A stretch of DNA of 14,979 bases from JBOFWL01 sp051653605. GTDB taxonomy: Bacteria > Spirochaetota > Brevinematia > Brevinematales > Brevinemataceae. The position numbers were made by a program, and so were the translations under genes. The notes below the pieces were generated by a model, which did no database searches, was not told the DNA's origin, and worked only from the letters and a program-made list of their open reading frames with translations. Positions within the stretch are counted from its first letter, which is position 1. Each line of letters begins with the position of its first letter. Shown in pieces: positions 1 through 7,343 of this stretch. The stretch spans positions 1 through 14,979 of the forward strand of contig JBOFWL010000106.1 in the NCBI GenBank assembly GCA_051653605.1. Direction: 5' to 3'.

Positions 1-513
1 AACATCTGCACCCTTGCCTACCAAATATTCTACTATTTCTTTCTGTCCATTTATAGCAGCCCCGTGCAGGGGTGTACGGCCATAATCACTCTTTGCATTA
101 ACATCTGCACCCTTGCCTACCAAATATTCTACTATTTCTTTATATCCACGAGAAGCAGCCTCGTGCAGGGGTGTATTGCCTACATTATCCTTAATATTAA
201 CATCTGCACCCTTGCCTACCAAATATTCTACTATTTCTTTCGGCCCATTAAAAGCAGCATAGTGCAGGGGTGTACTGCCATAATCATTCTTTGCATTAAC
301 ATCTGCACCCTTGCCTACCAAATATTCTACTATTTCTTTATATCCATTTATAGCAGCCCCGTGCAGGGGTGTACGGCCATAATCACTCTTTGCATTAACA
401 TCTGCACCCTTGCCTACCAAATATTCTACTATTTCTTTATATCCACGAGAAGCAGCCTCGTGCAGGGGTGTCCTGCCATAATCATAATCATTCTTTGCAT
501 TAACATCTGAACC
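1..513 (-). repeat. Tandem 99-bp ankyrin-coding repeats
   Basis: An identical 41-bp core begins at 1, 100, 199, 298 and 397, an exact 99-bp period (33 codons). A diverged sixth unit begins at 502; the 105-bp step comes from a 6-bp duplication, ATAATCATAATC, around 478-489 that turns DYG into DYDYG. There is also a higher-order repeat: bases 1 to about 172 match 298 to about 469 with only two differences, so a two-unit block was copied at a 297-bp offset. Such near-identity at DNA level, not only protein level, points to recent expansion or gene conversion. Confidence 0.95.
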
Positions 514-633
514 TCCCTCTACTAAAGATTTAACAAGGGATAAATCCCCTTTTCTAGCTGCATCATGCAAGCTCTGTGTATATACTGGAGTAGTAAAAAA
601 TAATAGTAGAATAAGTGCTAATTTATTATACAT
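1..633 (-). CDS. Secreted ankyrin-repeat protein, N-terminal 211 residues (cut by left edge)
   Basis: Reading from ATG at 633 the frame stays open to base 1, giving 211 codons with no stop, so the C-terminus lies outside the window. Residues 1-19 form a signal peptide: short basic start, a hydrophobic run LALILLLFF, then a plausible signal peptidase I site after PVYT. From residue 20 there are about six ankyrin repeats of 33 residues with the usual TPLHxAAxxG and EIVEYLVGKGADVN elements. The last five are nearly identical to each other. The product is probably periplasmic, surface-exposed or secreted; ankyrin repeats bind proteins, but the partner is unknown. The start overlaps the end of the upstream dynamin-like gene by 8 nt (stop at 626-628), and a GGGGA SD lies just before it, so translation is probably coupled. 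Family assignment is firm; function is unknown. Confidence 0.9.
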   Translation of the reverse strand, partial: MYNKLALILLLFFTTPVYTQSLHDAARKGDLSLVKSLVEGGSDVNAKNDYDYGRTPLHEAASRGYKEIVEYLVGKGADVNAKSDYGRTPLHGAAINGYKEIVEYLVGKGADVNAKNDYGSTPLHYAAFNGPKEIVEYLVGKGADVNIKDNVGNTPLHEAASRGYKEIVEYLVGKGADVNAKSDYGRTPLHGAAINGQKEIVEYLVGKGADV

Positions 634-2689
634 GTTGGTCCCCTTTGTTTTCCAATAGCATTTTTTTTACGGAGGGGCGTTCATCCCCTAAAAGAAGAAG
701 GTGCTTTTTAATTTTATCTACAGCTTCACTTTTACTTTTTAACGAGGCAACAAATTCTTCTTGGCTTTTAGCGTTCTCGGTAATATAGATGAGGTGTTCG
801 CACTCGCTCTTCACTTGTTGAGCTAGCATCTCCGCTTGCCGGATCATTTCCTCGCAGATATCATAAAAACCTTGTGCCTTAAGATTATCAAAGAAGCTTT
901 CTTGTGCTACTTTTGCCGTGGTAGTAGGATCAAATTCTGCATAGTCTTCCAACACTTCTCTAGTAACAATTCTATCTTCGTAGGTAATTTCACTAGCAGC
1001 AGATGCCCCCGCAGCCATTGCCCCAAAAATAAGAAGAGCTGGCAAAAATCCCGTTGCTAGACCTAACGCTCCCACAAGAAAGTTTCCAGCCATTGCTCCT
1101 GCAGCAGCCCCCGCAGCCCCAGATATACCTGTCGATGCCGTGGGGACGCGTTGACGCTCTTGCACCAAGCGAGTTCGCTGTTTTGTCTCAAATTGAGTCG
1201 ATACATTATTATTTATATTAAAATCCATATTCTGTTTTAGTGCAGATAGTCCACTTTTTACCCCTAGTCCAGCTAAATCTTTATTAATAGTTTCAACTAA
1301 TGTATTAATATCAGCACGCATCGTATCAACAGACGATACCATTTGCTTTAATATATTCTCCGCAAGTCTAGAATATACTTTTTGAATCTCTTTTTGAGAA
1401 GGATTATTCATGCCACTAAATTCTTTATAAAGATTCTCTCGTAAGAGTTCCCCTGCTGAATTCCAAATACTCTCAAAGCTTGTTAGTTTTTTTCCTTGTT
1501 CTGTAAGCTCAGGAAGATGCTGTATTTTAATACGGTTTAGAACTTCTGTTTGTTTCCGTAATGTTTCTAATTCCTCCTCGTTGTAAGATCCCATTTGCCG
1601 TGCAAAAGAGGCTTGTTCCTCAATAGAAGTTATGATATTGTTGAAAATATGAGTAAAATGAGTTAATTTTTCATACATAATTGATGTTTTTTCTTCAACT
1701 ATATAATTCCAAAAGCTTTCTTGGAAATCCTTAAATAACAGACCATGAGCTGATTTTGGAGAACGTAATGCTTTACGAGGGGATAATGTGAATATATTTG
1801 TTCCCAATTTTAATTTAGTTTTGAGATGCTTATCTAATAGTTTGGTATTGTCTTGCAGATATTTTTGGTATTCCTTATGATTTACTAAGGCTTCTTTAAT
1901 AGTTTCTATAGTCCCTTCAAATTCTTTACTTTCAAAAATATCTACATCTATAACAGTGTCCAATTTTGTATAAATCACAAACCATCGAGATGGTCTATTA
2001 TCTCCCTCAAAGAGCTTTGCAAGCATTTCAATATCTGCTTTTTTCATTCCTTGAGCAATATCTAAAAGCCAGATAATCCCGTCTGCAACAGGTAAAACAG
2101 TATTTAACACCTTAAGCATTTCTTTCTCGTTAATAGAGCCAAAGCCCGGTGTATCATAAATAATTAAATCATTTTTTAGAAGATCATTGGGTATCTGAAG
2201 TTCTACAAGCAGAACCTCTTGGTTATTCTTATTATCTGGTGTCTCCAAAGGAACTTCTGAGCCATCTTCCTTAATTAAAGTAACTCCATCAATCTGAGCT
2301 CTAGCCACTATATTAATCCGCTTTATCTCTTCCTTCATCTCATCCAATGATACGCATATTGTTTCTTGCCCAGCAAAGCGGACAGCCAATCTCTCTCCAT
2401 AGACAATTTTAAATGCTTTTGCGGTAGTCTCTCCAATTGCTGCATCTAAAAGACTCTCTCCAAAAAGTAACGCATTTAGAAACGTGCTCTTTCCCGAAGA
2501 CATCTCAGCTACGACAGGGACTCTTATGACCTCATCTGACAATTGGGCTTTCACGTACTCCAACTGCTTCAAGTATCTCTCTGTATTTCCTAGAATAGAG
2601 GTGTCACATTCTTTGAGGATATCAACCATTCGTTCACAGGTATCTAGACAGTCTTGTTTTTCTTCTTTAAATCTTCTTAGTTGGTCCAT
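626..2689 (-). CDS. Dynamin-like GTPase with membrane hairpin
   Basis: A 687-residue bacterial dynamin-like protein. GTPase motifs are visible: P-loop AEMSSGKS at 61-68, G2 threonines in GETT at 86-89, G3 DTPG at 179-182 and G4 TKLD at 241-244. The first P-loop residue is Ala rather than the usual Gly. A long helical region follows, then a Gly/Ala-rich hydrophobic stretch at about 520-565 that could be a membrane hairpin or paddle, then a helical C-terminus. By family knowledge such proteins use GTP to bind, tubulate, tether or fuse membranes. The start is ATG 2689, which overlaps the stop of the upstream ankyrin-dynamin gene (TAATG), with a GGGGAG SD. The G domain and the motif LSPRKALRSPKSAHGLLFKDF resemble the neighbour (LSAKKFLTAPKSAFAMLFQDF), so the two are paralogues that may work as a pair. 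Confidence 0.9.
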   Translation of the reverse strand: MDQLRRFKEEKQDCLDTCERMVDILKECDTSILGNTERYLKQLEYVKAQLSDEVIRVPVVAEMSSGKSTFLNALLFGESLLDAAIGETTAKAFKIVYGERLAVRFAGQETICVSLDEMKEEIKRINIVARAQIDGVTLIKEDGSEVPLETPDNKNNQEVLLVELQIPNDLLKNDLIIYDTPGFGSINEKEMLKVLNTVLPVADGIIWLLDIAQGMKKADIEMLAKLFEGDNRPSRWFVIYTKLDTVIDVDIFESKEFEGTIETIKEALVNHKEYQKYLQDNTKLLDKHLKTKLKLGTNIFTLSPRKALRSPKSAHGLLFKDFQESFWNYIVEEKTSIMYEKLTHFTHIFNNIITSIEEQASFARQMGSYNEEELETLRKQTEVLNRIKIQHLPELTEQGKKLTSFESIWNSAGELLRENLYKEFSGMNNPSQKEIQKVYSRLAENILKQMVSSVDTMRADINTLVETINKDLAGLGVKSGLSALKQNMDFNINNNVSTQFETKQRTRLVQERQRVPTASTGISGAAGAAAGAMAGNFLVGALGLATGFLPALLIFGAMAAGASAASEITYEDRIVTREVLEDYAEFDPTTTAKVAQESFFDNLKAQGFYDICEEMIRQAEMLAQQVKSECEHLIYITENAKSQEEFVASLKSKSEAVDKIKKHLLLLGDERPSVKKMLLENKGDQHV

Positions 2690-5142
2690 TATTTGCTCCC
2701 CTTAGTACTATTAAGAGCACTTATAAGTTCCATATTTCCCTGCGTAAAAGCCAGTTCAACTATTTCGTTATGATCTTCTATCACATGATGTAATCTAACT
2801 ACGCACTCATTTCTTCTTTTTTCAACCAAAAATTTGATTAACTCTTGAGATTTTGTGCTACCTTTCTCATATACATTCATTAATGCTTGATCTACCTCAT
2901 CAGAGGGACCTGTTGTCATCTCTAAAAGACATTTTCCCGCTTTTGACATGGCAGGAGGTCTAGCCCCTTTCATTAAAAGCAAGGGGACTACATTAGAGAA
3001 GTATTTAAGAGCATATTCAATAATATGTTCACCTGTCTTCCAGTGAACCATATTTAAATCAAGTGTCATTTTGAGCAACTGATCTAATATATCTTTATTT
3101 TGCACCCGCACCGCTGTAAATAAGGGAGTTTCTCCTTTCATATTGGGAGTATCCAGTCGAGGGTTTTTATCTAATATTTTTTCAATCAGCCTTTGGTCAT
3201 TACGTTCAATAGCATCACAAAGAACTTCTGAGCAGAAAACCTTGTCTTCTAAGACTCTGGCTAACATCGCATCTGCAAATTGGGGGAGCTGATCAATGGA
3301 AAATCTAGTAAAAATATCCTTATCCAAAGGCATCATAGAAGCAACTCTTACTAAAATATCATCCTTTTTATTTCTTACCAAAAGATCAAAGGGAGTCTGA
3401 TTATTTCCAGACTTTGTGAGAACATTGCCCCCTGCATTAATAATAACCTTAATACATTCATCATTTTCCGTTTCACAGGCATAATGTAGCAAAGATTTTG
3501 AATTGCTGTCTAGTTGATTTACTTTAGTTGCCCAAATTTTTTGGCCACGAAGGAAAAGTTGTGTGTTTTTATGAAGAAGCACAATCTCCCAAGAGAATTT
3601 TATAGCTCCTAAATTTTGTGTAATAATAGTGTCTAGCTCATTGAAACATTGCTGTGCCTTTTTTGGATCGTAGAGATCAATATTTAAAATAGTAGTCGTA
3701 TCTTTTGATAGCTCGTCCATAAATTCTGGAAAATCTTTACGTAAATTGGGAAAGTTTTGATCGAAGAATGGGCGATTTAATGCCCAAATAGAATCAAAAG
3801 TGCGCTCTATATATCCAATTAGTTTGGCAGCAGTTTTACGTGGTAAGTCCGCCCTCATAGAAATATAATAGTTTTCATTCTCTGCAATATCTTGCTGAAG
3901 CTTATTCTGGAAATCCTGAAATAACATTGCAAATGCAGATTTTGGTGCTGTGAGGAATTTTTTAGCAGATAGCGGGATCACATTATCCTTCACAAAAGAT
4001 GTGCCTACCTCTTTTCTCATATCTTCCAAGATTTTTTCGATATGACCATGTATGGTATTATCTTCTTTCATTATTTTTCGTATTTCTGAGATATCACCAT
4101 CGAACACAGAATCTTCAAATTCTTCCTGTTCTGCAATAGCATCAAGTTTGTTTAATACCAAGTAACAATATTTCGCATGTTCTGGAATATAAAGCACTCT
4201 TCGATAGATATCCATATCTGATTTTTTCAATCCCCGAGAAATATCTGCTAAGAAAATCACAATATCAGCATCGTTAGCACATTCAAGTATCTTATCCAGT
4301 AGGACTCCTTCATTTACAGAGCTATATCCTGGGGTATCAAATAAGACAATACCCTCCTTGAGAAGAGGACTAGGCACATATAATTTAATAGTATTTTGCT
4401 GTTCAAGACTGCTCTTTTGCGAAACCTCTTTGACTAGAGCTGCAAAAGCATCCGGTGAAGAGACAATTTGATCTTCAACTGCATATTGATCACCGTAAGC
4501 AATCTCAAAGACTGCTTTAGTGGTTTCGCCAAAGGTTGCCTCTAGAATATCCTTACCAAAAAGTAATGCATTTAAAAAAGTACTCTTTCCAGCGGATGTT
4601 TCCGCAGCAATTGCAATTTTAATAGGATCTTTATAATCTGCAATCTTATGAAAAGCGCTTCTAACCTGTTGGAGAAGCCCTATATAGTTTTGGTAAGCCC
4701 CTAAATCTGTTTCAAGTAGTGCATTACGAATATACTCTAATCCTTGTTTAAAACTATAGCTCTGATCCTTAATATAGTTCCAGTGACTTAACTCTTTATC
4801 TATTTGATTTGCAGAATTTTGTGTATCAACTAGCTCAGGAATATGAGAACTAGGAGCTTCAACATTCTCTTCTTTTTTCAAGCCTTTTGATAAAATTTTA
4901 CGAATATCATCATTGACTCTTAAATCAAATACTGTTCTTCCTCTATTATCCTTAATATTTAGATCGGCATTATTTGCTACCAAAAACTTAACAATATCTA
5001 TATGCCCTGTAATAGCTGATACCATTAACCCTGTCCAACCATTACTGTCTTGATAATTGATATCAAATCCTTGTTGAAGGAGTTTTTCAATAGTCTTCTG
5101 ATCTCCACCTTCGCAGCTTTGACCCCATACTTGATTTTCCAT
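2689..5142 (-). CDS. Ankyrin-dynamin-like GTPase-ankyrin fusion protein
   Basis: About 817 residues. The N-terminal 85 or so are two to three ankyrin repeats (DINYQDSNGWTGLMVSAITG, then IVKFLVANNADLNIKDNRGRT). The GTPase domain has P-loop AETSAGKS near 180-187, GETT near 205-208, DTPG near 269-272 and NKLD near 331-334. A helical stalk region follows, then a second set of degenerate ankyrin repeats from about 550 to the end (SLLHYACE, GETPLFTAVR). No clear transmembrane segment is seen, unlike its paralogue downstream, so it is probably cytosolic or peripheral. An ATG at 5154 is in frame but has no SD; the ATG at 5142 is preceded by GAGGA at 5 nt spacing, so I chose it. The gene lies 47 nt after the membrane-ankyrin gene and overlaps the next gene by one base. 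GTPase and ankyrin calls are firm; the cellular role is inferred. Confidence 0.88.
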   Translation of the reverse strand: MENQVWGQSCEGGDQKTIEKLLQQGFDINYQDSNGWTGLMVSAITGHIDIVKFLVANNADLNIKDNRGRTVFDLRVNDDIRKILSKGLKKEENVEAPSSHIPELVDTQNSANQIDKELSHWNYIKDQSYSFKQGLEYIRNALLETDLGAYQNYIGLLQQVRSAFHKIADYKDPIKIAIAAETSAGKSTFLNALLFGKDILEATFGETTKAVFEIAYGDQYAVEDQIVSSPDAFAALVKEVSQKSSLEQQNTIKLYVPSPLLKEGIVLFDTPGYSSVNEGVLLDKILECANDADIVIFLADISRGLKKSDMDIYRRVLYIPEHAKYCYLVLNKLDAIAEQEEFEDSVFDGDISEIRKIMKEDNTIHGHIEKILEDMRKEVGTSFVKDNVIPLSAKKFLTAPKSAFAMLFQDFQNKLQQDIAENENYYISMRADLPRKTAAKLIGYIERTFDSIWALNRPFFDQNFPNLRKDFPEFMDELSKDTTTILNIDLYDPKKAQQCFNELDTIITQNLGAIKFSWEIVLLHKNTQLFLRGQKIWATKVNQLDSNSKSLLHYACETENDECIKVIINAGGNVLTKSGNNQTPFDLLVRNKKDDILVRVASMMPLDKDIFTRFSIDQLPQFADAMLARVLEDKVFCSEVLCDAIERNDQRLIEKILDKNPRLDTPNMKGETPLFTAVRVQNKDILDQLLKMTLDLNMVHWKTGEHIIEYALKYFSNVVPLLLMKGARPPAMSKAGKCLLEMTTGPSDEVDQALMNVYEKGSTKSQELIKFLVEKRRNECVVRLHHVIEDHNEIVELAFTQGNMELISALNSTKGSK

Positions 5143-5189
5143 ACTTGTCCTCATTATCTATTATTATTTTCTATCTCTTTACAAGTTCT

Positions 5190-6554
5190 CTACACATTGC
5201 CGCCAGCATTAAATAGTAATAATCCTACTTCGGGAAGCTTTGCCTCTGCCGCTAAATAGACAGGAGTGCGACCTTCCCTATTTTTTATATTAATATCAGC
5301 TCCTCTCTCAAGGAGAATTTTAACAACGCTAGGCATATTGTATCTTGTTACAGCGTGGAGAAGTGCGTCCCCATCAACACAGAGTGCATTAATATCTTTT
5401 ACTTCTTGAGCAGCTACTTCTAATAATTTTATTTGCCCATTATTACAAGCATGTATCAAAGCATGCTTATTATCCCATAAGTCAGATGGGATTTTCCCTT
5501 CTAGAAGCCCTTGCCTAAACATAGTAAGATCATCCAATAGGATGCCTTTTACAAAATCACTGAGATTTATCTTAGAAACATCTAGAATACTCTTTAATAG
5601 CTCTTCTGCATAAGCAAAATCTTGCTTTTCTACGGCAATGGTAAAAGCTTGTGTCTTCTGCTCTGACGTCAGAACAATATCATAGTCTTTAGCAGTTTTT
5701 AGATAATTTATATCTTTTTCCTCAAAAGCCTTCTTAATTTTATCCCCCATAAGAGCAAGTCGCATCTCAGGAGAAGCCTGTTTAACCATTACTTTTATGG
5801 GCTCAATGCCACATTCTTGGAGAAATTTAACACGATCAATATCATTATTTTCTATAGCTGTTTCTAAATGTTGAAAAATTAAATCCGGTTCTATTTTAGC
5901 AAGAGCTTTTAGAGTTTGTTGATCTCGAATAGTAGGTATAGTTTCTATAAGAATTTGAGTAGAAAAGAGTTCCTGAGATTTCAGAATTTCTGCACTCTGT
6001 ATTCGCCCTTCAGTAAGCGCAAGGAGAAAAGCCTCACTGAGAAGTTTTGCTATATTATCTAAATGAAAAGTGGTTAGTCTCGCCCTGTTTACTATATTAT
6101 CTAAATCTTCTTTAGAAATCGCATACGAAAGAAAGGTTTGCATTTTAAGCATGGTCATTATTATATGTGAGATATAGGGGATGATTAATCCCACTAAACA
6201 TCCGACAGCTTCTCCAGCAAACAGTTGTTCTTCTTGACCGTTTTTAGTTCCAAGATAGGCCATTACAAGTGTTCCTATAATAAGTCCTACAAGAAATATC
6301 AGCGCCCCGATCCATGGGAGCACAAAAAATAGCATAATTGGCCCATCTTCTGGATCTTCTTTTATAGATTGCCCCACGAATACTGAGATACCCATTCCAA
6401 CAATTACTCCAAACACTCCTAGGACCACGCCTGATAATCCACCTCCTCCTACTACAAACCCAATACTGATACCTAAAACTACTACTAGTATGATGGAAAT
6501 ATTTTTTCTACTTTTTTCATAACGTCGATATGACCCCATATTTTGTTTATCCAT
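5190..6554 (-). CDS. Four-helix membrane protein with C-terminal ankyrin repeats
   Basis: A 454-residue protein and the first gene of the ankyrin-dynamin operon. A basic N-terminus (RRYEKSRK) precedes about four hydrophobic helices at roughly 18-38, 41-61, 74-101 and 113-137, so N- and C-termini should both face the cytoplasm. Residues about 145-360 are helical, possibly degenerate ankyrin-like repeats. The last 90 residues contain recognisable ankyrin repeats (DALLHAVTRYNMPSVVKILL, then GADINIKNREGRTPVYLAA). It plausibly anchors the two GTPases at the membrane through its ankyrin part, but this is inference. An AAGGAG SD lies upstream, rather far (about 11 nt) from ATG 6554; the ATG five codons later is an alternative start. 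I do not recognise a named family for the membrane part. Confidence 0.8.
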   Translation of the reverse strand: MDKQNMGSYRRYEKSRKNISIILVVVLGISIGFVVGGGGLSGVVLGVFGVIVGMGISVFVGQSIKEDPEDGPIMLFFVLPWIGALIFLVGLIIGTLVMAYLGTKNGQEEQLFAGEAVGCLVGLIIPYISHIIMTMLKMQTFLSYAISKEDLDNIVNRARLTTFHLDNIAKLLSEAFLLALTEGRIQSAEILKSQELFSTQILIETIPTIRDQQTLKALAKIEPDLIFQHLETAIENNDIDRVKFLQECGIEPIKVMVKQASPEMRLALMGDKIKKAFEEKDINYLKTAKDYDIVLTSEQKTQAFTIAVEKQDFAYAEELLKSILDVSKINLSDFVKGILLDDLTMFRQGLLEGKIPSDLWDNKHALIHACNNGQIKLLEVAAQEVKDINALCVDGDALLHAVTRYNMPSVVKILLERGADINIKNREGRTPVYLAAEAKLPEVGLLLFNAGGNV

Positions 6555-6632
6555 TTTTAGTTGATCTCCTTTTTTATAACTTAAGTGTTTTGAATATTTA
6601 TAACAAATACAAAAACAGCTAAAAACCCCTTA

Positions 6633-6661
6633 ATTATAGATACTTTATTTGTTTTTTTCAA
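6633..6661 (-). promoter_or_regulatory. Sigma70-type promoter of the ankyrin-dynamin operon
   Basis: On the minus strand TTGAAA (6656-6661) and TATAAT (6633-6638) are separated by 17 nt, a near-consensus promoter. Transcription would begin near 6626, about 70 nt before the first gene. No terminator is visible between it and the DUF2442 gene upstream, so some read-through from that pair is possible. Confidence 0.72.
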
Positions 6662-6673
6662 CAAATCATTTGT
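6661..6673. promoter_or_regulatory. Dyad ACAAAT-C-ATTTGT abutting the operon -35 box
   Basis: A perfect 6-bp inverted repeat with a 1-bp centre touches the -35 box of the dynamin operon promoter. Another half-site (ATTTGT at 6647-6652) sits in the promoter spacer. It may be an operator, but in such AT-rich DNA chance is not excluded. Otherwise 6555-6742 holds only promoter and leader. Confidence 0.35.
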
Positions 6674-6742
6674 ATTTTTATGATATTTATCACAAGATTG
6701 AAAACAAGTAGCTTAAACATAGAAAAAGGAAATTTTGATTTT

Positions 6743-7015
6743 TTAAGAAATGGAATTGTTAAATTGATTGGCTACTATTCCATTGAAATAGAGCTCTTCA
6801 GATGAGATATCTAGCTCTTCATTCCAGCTGATTCCATAGCCACCGGCATCAACCTTAACTTGGGTAAATAGCCCCTCTATATTTTGAAGAGCTCGAAACT
6901 CTTGCCATTTTGAAAATAAAGGCTTTATATCGTAATGCCGACTTTCACCATTTTTGAAATGAACAAGTAACATGAAATTTGCTTGAGGCAGCACGCTTTG
7001 CACCTTATGAAACAT
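6743..7015 (-). CDS. DUF2442-family protein (toxin-antitoxin-like pair member)
   Basis: A 90-residue protein starting MFHKVQSVLP with typical DUF2442 features: a short beta-rich N-terminus, FKNGESRHYDIKPLF, and the GYGISWNEELDISSEELYFNG ending that family members share. The frame is open further upstream to 7102, but that stretch overlaps the DUF4160 gene. The ATG at 7015 has an AGAGGG SD and begins 8 nt after the DUF4160 stop, so it is the better start. DUF2442 genes are often found next to DUF4160 genes, and the pair is widely listed as a putative type II toxin-antitoxin module; the biochemical role is not established here. Confidence 0.8.
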   Translation of the reverse strand: MFHKVQSVLPQANFMLLVHFKNGESRHYDIKPLFSKWQEFRALQNIEGLFTQVKVDAGGYGISWNEELDISSEELYFNGIVANQFNNSIS

Positions 7016-7023
7016 AATACCCT

Positions 7024-7278
7024 CTACTCTAACGGAGGAAGTTGCTTGAATACTTGAGTATTCCAAATTTCTATTAAGTCTTTTTGATAAAGTCTTACCC
7101 ACTCTCTAGCCATATCTTGAGCCTTAGGAGGAAGATCTCCCTCGATCATTTCTTGGGTGTTAATATTTATCACTCCAATATATTCCCCATACACAATATG
7201 TACATGGGGTGGATTGTGTTCGCGTTGTTGAAAGTACATTTTGATAATTAGACCATAAAATCTTGCTATAACTGGCAT
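7024..7278 (-). CDS. DUF4160-family protein (toxin-antitoxin-like pair member)
   Basis: An 84-residue protein with the hallmark DUF4160 layout: MPVIARFYGLIIKMYF, then EHNPPHVHIVYGEY, then a helical C-terminus with WVRLYQKDLIEIWN. The HNPPHVH motif is the family signature. ATG 7278 is preceded by a GAGAGG SD and by a strong promoter at 7313-7341. It forms a two-gene unit with the DUF2442 gene 8 nt downstream. By genomic association in other bacteria the pair is treated as a possible addiction module; which member would be toxic cannot be told from sequence. Confidence 0.85.
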   Translation of the reverse strand: MPVIARFYGLIIKMYFQQREHNPPHVHIVYGEYIGVININTQEMIEGDLPPKAQDMAREWVRLYQKDLIEIWNTQVFKQLPPLE

Positions 7279-7312
7279 AACACCTCTCTCAATAACATAC
7301 TAACTATCCAAT

Positions 7313-7341
7313 ATTATATAGTTATTACCTGTTTTTTTCAA
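7313..7341 (-). promoter_or_regulatory. Promoter of the DUF4160/DUF2442 pair, with repeat motifs
   Basis: On the minus strand TTGAAA (7336-7341) and TATAAT (7313-7318) are 17 nt apart. An AACAGGGAATT site ends 2 nt upstream of the -35 box, and a degenerate copy (AACAGGTAAT) lies in the spacer. The 12 bases starting at the -35 box, TTGAAAAAAACA, are identical to those of the dynamin operon promoter. Confidence 0.75.
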
Positions 7342-7343
7342 TT

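Noticed and set aside
64..510. Plus-strand 148-codon open frame with Cys/Ile/Tyr-rich repeats
   Set aside because: It is the antisense of the 99-bp ankyrin repeats; its repetition is inherited from the real minus-strand gene, which has an SD, signal peptide and family motifs.
1..513. Periodic repeats as a CRISPR array
   Set aside because: The 99-bp period is coding (33 codons), the intervening sequence is also conserved between units, and no cas gene is present.
836..1060. Small plus-strand open frame
   Set aside because: It lies opposite the dynamin membrane-hairpin coding region, with no SD and no recognisable motif.
2484..2705. Small plus-strand open frame
   Set aside because: Antisense shadow of the dynamin N-terminus and P-loop; no SD.
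5050..5259. Small plus-strand open frame across the first operon junction
   Set aside because: Antisense to both genes, with no SD and only composition-driven hydrophobicity.
6681..6692. TGATA-TT-TATCA inverted repeat as an operator or terminator
   Set aside because: Only 5 bp per arm in very AT-rich DNA, with no T run positioned for termination; expected by chance.
7016..7102. N-terminal extension of the DUF2442 gene
   Set aside because: It would overlap the DUF4160 gene by about 80 bases and has no family similarity; the ATG at 7015 has a proper SD.
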